Positions 58,138 to 64,000 of a stretch of 64,000 nucleotides of DNA are shown here, piece after piece (position 1 is the stretch's first letter; every line of letters begins with the position of its first letter). Below the pieces are notes generated by a model. It had not been told where the DNA came from and did no database searches. It saw only the letters and a program-made list of their open reading frames with translations. A program made the translations under genes and the position numbers. Source of the stretch: Osedax fenrisi (lineage: Eukaryota > Annelida > Polychaeta > Sabellida > Siboglinidae); NCBI GenBank assembly GCA_964019155.1, contig OZ025242.1:82576577-82640576 (forward strand), written 5' to 3'.

Positions 58138-58396
58138 GTCTTTCGGATGGATGAGGAAACCAGTAAATTACAACTCATCTTTAGGAAGAGATATACATGA
58201 AACAATTATGAGTGATGAAGAGAAATCTATTAGATATGATTATTTCTCCATTAATAAAAATGTTGAAATCATCTTTTCATACAACTTTGATCCAGATTTA
58301 AATGATAAAGAAAATGAAATACTAATAGCTGGTTTCAAAACATATTTGATCTACCTCTTACATGTAAAAGAAATGTATATCGCATACTTAGGGTAG
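58118..58396 (+). CDS. KSFGWMRKP-type ORF, 92 aa (right, module 1)
   Basis: This is a paralogue of 5291-5539 with an N-terminal half of nearly identical sequence and a different end (…AGFKTYLIYLLHVKEMY). Substitutions such as NPSSGRD to NSSLGRD, and D/N changes in the YNFDPDLND segment, separate it from the other two copies. It overlaps the upstream DYTPNVN frame. No signal peptide or obvious domain is seen. Confidence 0.5.
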   Translation: MKFYISKSFGWMRKPVNYNSSLGRDIHETIMSDEEKSIRYDYFSINKNVEIIFSYNFDPDLNDKENEILIAGFKTYLIYLLHVKEMYIAYLG

Positions 58397-58429
58397 GTGT
58401 GAAGAAAATAAACTGCCATAATATAGGTT

Positions 58430-58735
58430 TCACATAGTCAGTCATATTGTCGAGAATAGCCCCGACACCTTGCTTTACGTATAATGTGTTACTATTATAT
58501 TACGACATAGATTGCTGTGTGTTATAATTCCTCGTGAAAATATTCTTTGTACTAGATCGAAGTTACTAGAGAATAATATTTGGATATATGTCACCTGCTT
58601 CACTTCCATATCTAGTTGGTGTGCGAGTATTCTCAGAGGATTGTTGACTTCACCTGCAATGTATTATTCTCTGAGAGAGATGACCTTGCCATCGACTGGT
58701 GAGTTTATATCTTTTACCTTTCCTCCGGAAATATA
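58430..58735 (-). pseudogene. Minus-strand exon remnants related to 44055-44459
   Basis: Segment 58735-58615 sits between 'actcaccag' and 'aagcag|gtgaca'. It reads DGKVISLRE, a TAA, then YIAGEVNNPLRILAHQLDME. Segment 58560-58435 reads TRNYNTQQSMS, a TAA, then TLYVKQGVGAILDNM and TDYVKP, a clear relative of the 44-kb fragment. Both are on the strand opposite to the KSFGWMRKP frame. Confidence 0.5.
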
Positions 58736-58940
58736 TACATATATGTACAATTTATATTGTACATAAATGTGTGATATTCGCGCAATGCTAATAATTTTGT
58801 TATTTCATTTTTATTTACACCAATTTATTCTTGACATAAGTATCCTACGACATGTATATTTTAAAGTTATATCTTCCTTTAGGCTATATTAATTATCTAA
58901 TATATTTATATATATGAAACTTATATGGGACGTGCACGTT

Positions 58941-59039
58941 TTAACCATATTTCTTCTTAATCATTGTGACTAGCATGTCCGCTATTTCCATGTCTTTGTA
59001 AAATTCTGGTTTTTCTAATGTCTCGACGATGGATGCCAT
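58941..59039 (-). CDS. Small open frame, possible first exon of the minus-strand gene
   Basis: ATG to TAA, 32 residues with excellent codon quality: MASIVETLEKPEFYKDMEIA then DMLVTMIKKKYG. The stop coincides with a possible 'tatg|gttaaa' donor, so it may be exon 1 reading into the remnants at 58735-58430. It lies only in the extra right-hand module; no copy is present on the left. Confidence 0.4.
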   Translation of the reverse strand: MASIVETLEKPEFYKDMEIADMLVTMIKKKYG

Positions 59040-59089
59040 TTTATCTTGAATTTATTTCATATTACTACTAGGGGATATGCAACAGGGGG

Positions 59090-59165
59090 GACGGGGGGAT
59101 ATGTCCCCCCCCCCACTTTAACATCTAGGGGGACCTCCTATGTATTTGCCCCCCCCCCCCCACTT
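59090..59165. repeat. G-run/C-run patch
   Basis: 'aggggggacggggggatatg' is followed by C11 and later C14 runs with 'actttaac' and 'actttacc' after each. G and C runs can pair, forming a hairpin. Likely part of a small unidentified element. Confidence 0.7.
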
Positions 59166-59589
59166 TACCACAACATTTATTTTTATTCGTTAGTACCCCC
59201 TACATACAAAATCATTCCAGTGTCCCTACTTACCACATATTCGGAATTTTTCTACCACATACATATAGTGAAACATTTATCAATGTTTGTAGTGAAATTT
59301 GTAGTTAAAAGAATCCTGTAGAGATCCTCAATAGTATCGATGGTAGTTACGATGACCTCGATTAAGAGACAGGATTGATTCCTAATACTTACTCCAATCA
59401 TGATTTATAAAAGATAACCTGTACAATTGACCTGGTTTCAAAGACATATTTGATCTATCTCTTACATGTAAAAGAAATACATATCCCACACTTCACCGAG
59501 ATGTGATGAAAATAAACCACCATAACATAGACTGACGTTCTAACCAATACTAAGCTAATCTATAAAACATAACACATCATACTACTAAT

Positions 59590-60040
59590 ATTTAACGTAA
59601 TCAGAAATATGTGAAACGACATCACTTTCTTGCTTTACACATGAACAACTCCTAAAATCCTATTGACGGTGCAGTTATTTCAGCAGTATTGGCATTCGTG
59701 TGGATCCACTTACTATCTTTGCAAGATGTGAAAGTAGATAATTATAGCGTAGCTGTCATTTAGTATCTATAGATTTCATAGTAGTTAAATGCTAGTTATG
59801 TACTGCGGATGATATTTAATTAGTGAATATTAATAGTTTAATTGTGAATTGACGCAAATTTATGTCAGAAAGTGTAACTTATCTGGAAAAAAGATATACG
59901 TAAAGTCAGTTTTGACTCATCCATGACTGTATATCGAAGATATTGATCAACCTAAGATAAAAAACTTGCTCAACTGAAATAAACCTCGTAAAGAAAATGC
60001 GTACAGGAAGTAACTAGTATGCGAAATAATAAAGCAATTA
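59590..60040 (+). pseudogene. Unidentified decayed coding region (right, module 2)
   Basis: This is a more diverged paralogue of 56195-56600. The segment around 59650-59760 reads IDGAVISAVLAFVWIHLLSL without a stop where module 1 has TGA for the tryptophan codon. It continues to DVKVDNYSVAV and then a TAG. It is the best-preserved copy of this part of the unknown protein, and is still broken downstream. Confidence 0.55.
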
Positions 60041-60247
60041 AAATAGTAATCATGATTTATAAATGATAACCTGTACATACATGATTAACAAATACTCCAA
60101 ATAGATATAACTAATGGAACTTATTTGTTGAAGCAACAGAGGTCACAACATCACACATCATCAGCGAGTTAGAGGAACGAGAACTGGTACAGGAGGTGGA
60201 AGAAGAGGAGGTAGAGGAAGTTATAATATTACTGGATCAAAGGGTAG

Positions 60248-60538
60248 ATGATGGGTATCCTAGTGAACAAAATGGAGAGAAGATTAATGCAGAAACTAAA
60301 GTTGAGGCAAAAAAGGTCACAACATCACACATCATCAGAGATAGAGGAAGGAGAACTGGTAGAGGAAGATGAGATAGAGGAAGTTATGAAGGTGGAAACA
60401 CTCCACAATGAAACCAAGATAACCGAACAGATTAACCAAGAGCCTGATGAAAAAGAACCAGATGATACAATACACGACGATGCCATCGATATTCACAGGT
60501 TATACGATGACATAGAAAACATTAACCACAACATGTAA
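60248..60538 (+). CDS. Acidic Glu-rich small protein, 96 aa, open copy (right, module 2)
   Basis: The frame is open from ATG to TAA and encodes a strongly charged protein: a basic N-terminus (MERRLMQKLKLRQKR), then a Glu/Asp block (SEIEEGELVEEDEIEEV) and an acidic tail ending DIENINHNM. No transmembrane segment or known domain is seen. The immediately upstream sequence encodes a second Glu-rich segment in another frame, so this may be the 3' half of a larger frameshifted protein and the ATG may not be a real start. It sits directly upstream of the conserved 70-bp block near 60549. Composition alone would fit a nuclear or histone-binding acidic protein, but that is only a guess. Confidence 0.45.
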   Translation: MMGILVNKMERRLMQKLKLRQKRSQHHTSSEIEEGELVEEDEIEEVMKVETLHNETKITEQINQEPDEKEPDDTIHDDAIDIHRLYDDIENINHNM

Positions 60539-61467
60539 TTGTTTAATGATATGAGCTGGTAAAAGCATGAAAACTGCTGCCCTGTTAGTAAGCATAGGAG
60601 AGATATAACATGGCACCTCAACATGTAAGGAACAGTGCACTGGTTACATACGTATTATATTCTTTCTCGTTATAATCTCATTAGATATATGTTATATCAT
60701 CATGATATAAAAATAAAATATATTAATATAATTATATATATAAATATACCTTTATAGGAAAATTTAATTATCTGATTTATTGCAAATTTATTTTAATAAT
60801 TATTAATATAACTTTTACAAATTTTACAGTTAAGATAAATATTGTTGTAACCATTAAATATTTTTTTAGAAAAAATTATTTTAAATTTCTCAATACTCCC
60901 AGAAAAAGTTTAATTGCATTGAAAAAGCTATTTGGTAAGTTTTACAAAATATTTATCAATAATATATTTTATATTATTCAATCTATTTTAAATTGTTAGA
61001 ATTATTTAATATATTCTAATATATTTAAAAAATATATGAATAATCATATGTATTTTAATATTTATTAATAAAACTTTCAATAATTTTACAGTCAAGATAA
61101 ATATTATTGTAATCATGAAATATTTTTTTAGAAAAAATACTTTTTAATTTATCAATACTTCCAGAAAAAGTTCAATTGCATTGAAAGAGATATAGGTATG
61201 ATAGCAAGACAATGGAACATATTAACAAAGAGCTGGATGAAAAAGAGCCTGATGATGGTGTATCAATATTCAAAGGTTATATGATGAGATACGACAAATT
61301 ACTTGTTTTGATTATACACCGAATGTAAACATAGTGAAAAGAGTTGAGTATTCGGAAGATATGATTGTGGGATTCAGTGTATTGAAGTCTCAGACTGGAG
61401 AATACCCTGTGCTATAAATAATTGTTACGAGTGAAGTTATTTGAAGATCTGATCACGAGACGTTCAT

Positions 61468-61716
61468 ATGAAATTTTATATAAGTAAGTCTTTCGGATGG
61501 ATGAGGAAACCAGTAAATTACAACCCATCTTCAGGAAGAGATATACATGAAACAACTATGAGTGATGAAGAGAAACCTATTAAATATGATTATTTCTCCA
61601 TTAATAAAAATGTTGAAATCATCTTTTCCTACAACTTTAATCCAGATTTAAATAATAAAGACAATTACATACTGATAATTGGTTACAATGAAATATTAAT
61701 TCTACCTCTTACATAA
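61468..61716 (+). CDS. KSFGWMRKP-type ORF, 82 aa (right, module 2)
   Basis: The encoded protein is identical to that of 5291-5539, offset +56177. It is followed by the same downstream sequence, which supports recent duplication. Same comments on unknown function and possible frameshift near the C-terminus. Confidence 0.5.
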   Translation: MKFYISKSFGWMRKPVNYNPSSGRDIHETTMSDEEKPIKYDYFSINKNVEIIFSYNFNPDLNNKDNYILIIGYNEILILPLT

Positions 61717-61901
61717 AGTCAATGAATATCCCACACTTAGGGACTTAAAGGAGATGTGAAGAAAATAAACTGCCACAACATAAACTTTGACGTTTTGATA
61801 TCCTTGATGAAGCTTGTTGTCGATAACAACAAATACTAACAACAAACACGTTACTATGGCATTGCTACATCATTTTATTGACTTACTACACACACAGTCA
61901 T

Positions 61902-62177
61902 GAGAGACCCGATCCTACGAGGTTTTATGAAGCTGCCATGATGAATGTGAATGATTATCATATACACATATTCATACTAGAGGAGTAAAAATCTCGCAAG
62001 AATTTCATCGTATACCTGACTACGCTCAACGCGATCATGTCTAACTACACGAGTCTACTGAGTTCTACGGCTATGGGGGGCGGGGTGGAGTATAATCCCA
62101 CAAGTACAAAATATATAAAAAAAAAGTATAATCACAAAATAAAGGATATGTTAGTGAAAATAAAAATAAGGTTATAA
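61902..62177 (+). pseudogene. RPDPTRFYEA-type coding segment (right)
   Basis: Duplicate of 5725-6000 with the same internal TAA. The ATG-initiated second half lies at 62037-62177. Confidence 0.55.
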
Positions 62178-62285
62178 AAAACCATTAAAATATTAAAAGG
62201 AAACCAGTATCGGGGTTTATGTCAACCCCGAGTGGAACACAATCTCATAACTACCAAATACACACACACATGCTATATTATTTAG

Positions 62286-62438
62286 ATCACCGAGAAATAT
62301 GACGAAGAACTAGAGAAGATGATAAGTTTCAAGGAAGAAGTCAACAATCATGACACGCTAATTGAACATTTAAATTACGCTGTTTCAGATCTAAGGAACG
62401 AAATCGTTATATTCTATGGCGATGCTAACATCAGAGAG
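62286..62438 (+). CDS. Coiled-coil exon, 51 codons (right)
   Basis: Duplicate of 6109-6261, with the same acceptor and donor-like junctions and the same open frame. Confidence 0.6.
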
Positions 62439-63421
62439 GTATGGCCGCAGCAATAGATATATCAATATATATTACTATATATATTATGATTATATTACTT
62501 ACAGAGGTGTATTCGATAGAGGAGGGATATGGCAGTAGGATAGGGATACGATGTAAAAGCTATGGAAGAGGAAGGAGATGTAGCAACCCACTACAAGTTT
62601 ACTTGTGGATAGGTTTTCAAGAGGGAAGAGCTAACTGAATATATCCATGTAATACCCCAATATATTATACTATTATATTTATATTATATAATATTATAAA
62701 TCTTGGAATGACAACTTATTATATTTAGATGAAGCGATCGCCTATATATTTTACGAGAAGAAGTTGATAACTTACAAATTATTTAATAAAATTCAGAAAA
62801 TATTTTAAAGTAATTCTAGTGTTATCAAATTTAGTAATTTAGTATGTACTTTAAAATAATTTTTAAATTTGTAATATATATTATTTACAATGAATTTTAT
62901 ATAGAAATATATAATTATATTAAATAGAAAACTATTTTATAGCTATATATAATCTAAATATATAGCAAAACAAATTTAGCAAAATAAATTTAGCAATAGG
63001 CAACATATTGAATGAGGAGATGTATTTATATTGAAAATATTGTTTTCCTATCTATTTACATGTAAATTCATGCTAAATTTGATGACACTAGGATGCCCTT
63101 AGTTATATAAAGGAAGATATAATATGTATATAATAGATATATTAGATTAAAATCTAAAAATAGAAGTCAATAATATATATAATATTCATAATAATTATAA
63201 TTATAAACAGAACAAATTCATATAATTCTTGTAATCATTATTCTGAATAAGATAAATGTCATTATGTAATCTTATATAGATTACAATATATAATATTTTT
63301 CCCACGAATAATTAAATTAATATATAACTTATATAATTATATAACTTATGATATAAAAAATAGATATATTAAATATACTTAAATTAGATATTTAATATTA
63401 TATATACTCATTTATTTATAT

Positions 63422-63734
63422 AAAAGATTTTGAGAAGCAAATATATAACACTCCCTATATATACATAATATGATTAATATTCAGTCCCGCTACTATAGTA
63501 TCGAAATCACTGAAATAGATTTATGTTTGGCACTGTTTCTATATAAAAATTATTTCAAATAATGTCAATGCTCAATAAAATTAGCTTTTACTAGTCACAT
63601 AAATATATATAGCATTTAAAACCAATATATTATATTGATTTATAAAATATATTATTAATGAATACTTAGTTTTCATCATATACATGATAATTTAAAGCAT
63701 ATTATTCTATATTTTAAAAGTGTATAGTTTGATA

Positions 63735-63739
<5 letters not shown>
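63422..63739. mobile_element. AAAGATTTT-TIR MITE, 3'-truncated copy
   Basis: Matches 7231-7545, then breaks into (TA)n at 63739. The right TIR is missing. Confidence 0.75.
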
Positions 63740-63774
<35 letters not shown>

Positions 63775-64000
63775 TTATAAATAAGTATAATATATGTTAA
63801 ATATTTTATTTTATTATTGTATTCAACATTATAATATTATATGGATATATTATATATTATCAATATATTTAAAATATAACTATTCATGTTTTACATATAA
63901 AATCATTATTTCAGGTATAATATATTTATTTACTAATTACATTTATCACTATATTAATAAGTATTATTTTTGTTTTATATATCTATAAACATTAATTATG

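Larger units (their letters stand above)
52666..64000. repeat. Right copy of the large direct repeat, with an extra ~3.2-kb module
   Basis: It matches 1-7956 from the minisatellite onwards and continues to the window end. Between about 56.9 and 60.1 kb it holds additional sequence that is paralogous to its own flanks: 56195-56600 resembles 59600-60020, and 57300-58400 resembles 60540-61720. The right end is therefore two tandem modules, and the left end looks like a single hybrid of the two. Near the end, about 170 bp of the left copy (7545-7710) is replaced by a longer (TA)n run at 63739-63769. Confidence 0.92.

Noticed and set aside
1..64000. Alternative genetic code in which stops are read as sense
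   Set aside because: All three stop codons occur in frames that also contain frameshifts, and paralogues restore CAG or TGG, so decay is the simpler explanation.
1..64000. Circular molecule assembled with overlapping ends
   Set aside because: The two ends differ by a 3.2-kb module and other indels, which a simple overlap would not show.

Overview
This window is extremely A+T-rich eukaryotic DNA, roughly four-fifths A+T by eye. It has no bacterial-style gene layout. It most likely comes from an invertebrate animal. The clearest host gene is a minus-strand pseudogene of DIP2 (disco-interacting protein 2, an animal AMP-binding, fatty-acyl-AMP-ligase-like protein), with short introns and GT..AG junctions. 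The rest is a graveyard of non-LTR retrotransposons, TIR/MITE DNA transposons, microsatellites and minisatellites. The exact species cannot be named from this.

Layout. The two ends are the same sequence: 1-7956 and 52666-64000 are near-identical direct repeats, with a ~3.2-kb extra module in the right copy. Each end holds a minisatellite encoding an 11-residue repeat, a tandem exon-like unit, a decayed reverse transcriptase, and a set of small open or broken reading frames that I do not recognise: an acidic Glu-rich protein, a KSFGWMRKP protein, a coiled-coil exon and others. From 6488 to 11843 an internal tandem duplication follows, and one copy has lost a GC-rich exon. 12-15 kb is mostly AT desert. 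15.4-17.3 kb is the DIP2 pseudogene, interrupted by a hAT-type MITE with a perfect 8-bp target duplication. 18.4-27 kb is a nest of MITEs, a C-rich minisatellite and short exon remnants. 27.6-29.6 kb and 41.6-43.9 kb are an inverted pair of a decayed tyrosine-recombinase-like element. 32-37.6 kb contains LINE fragments inside a ~4-kb TIR element. 39.5-41 kb is another TIR element. 44-45.1 kb holds an unknown coding family that also appears at 58.4-59 kb. 46.5-46.9 kb looks like a promoter plus first exon. 47.8 kb and 50.2-51.2 kb are LINE fragments.

How things fit together. No complete, undamaged multi-exon gene is visible. Most coding segments show one or a few stops or frameshifts in an otherwise recognisable frame, and paralogues within the window show that at least two of those stops are recent G:C to A:T changes. 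The most interesting unexplained entity is the repeated multi-ORF module at the window ends (1.6-6.6 kb; 54-62.7 kb), with relatives at 44 kb. It could be a low-complexity host gene cluster, a large unknown mobile element, or old endogenised viral DNA. The sequence alone does not decide. All family names below come from motif recognition without database searches.
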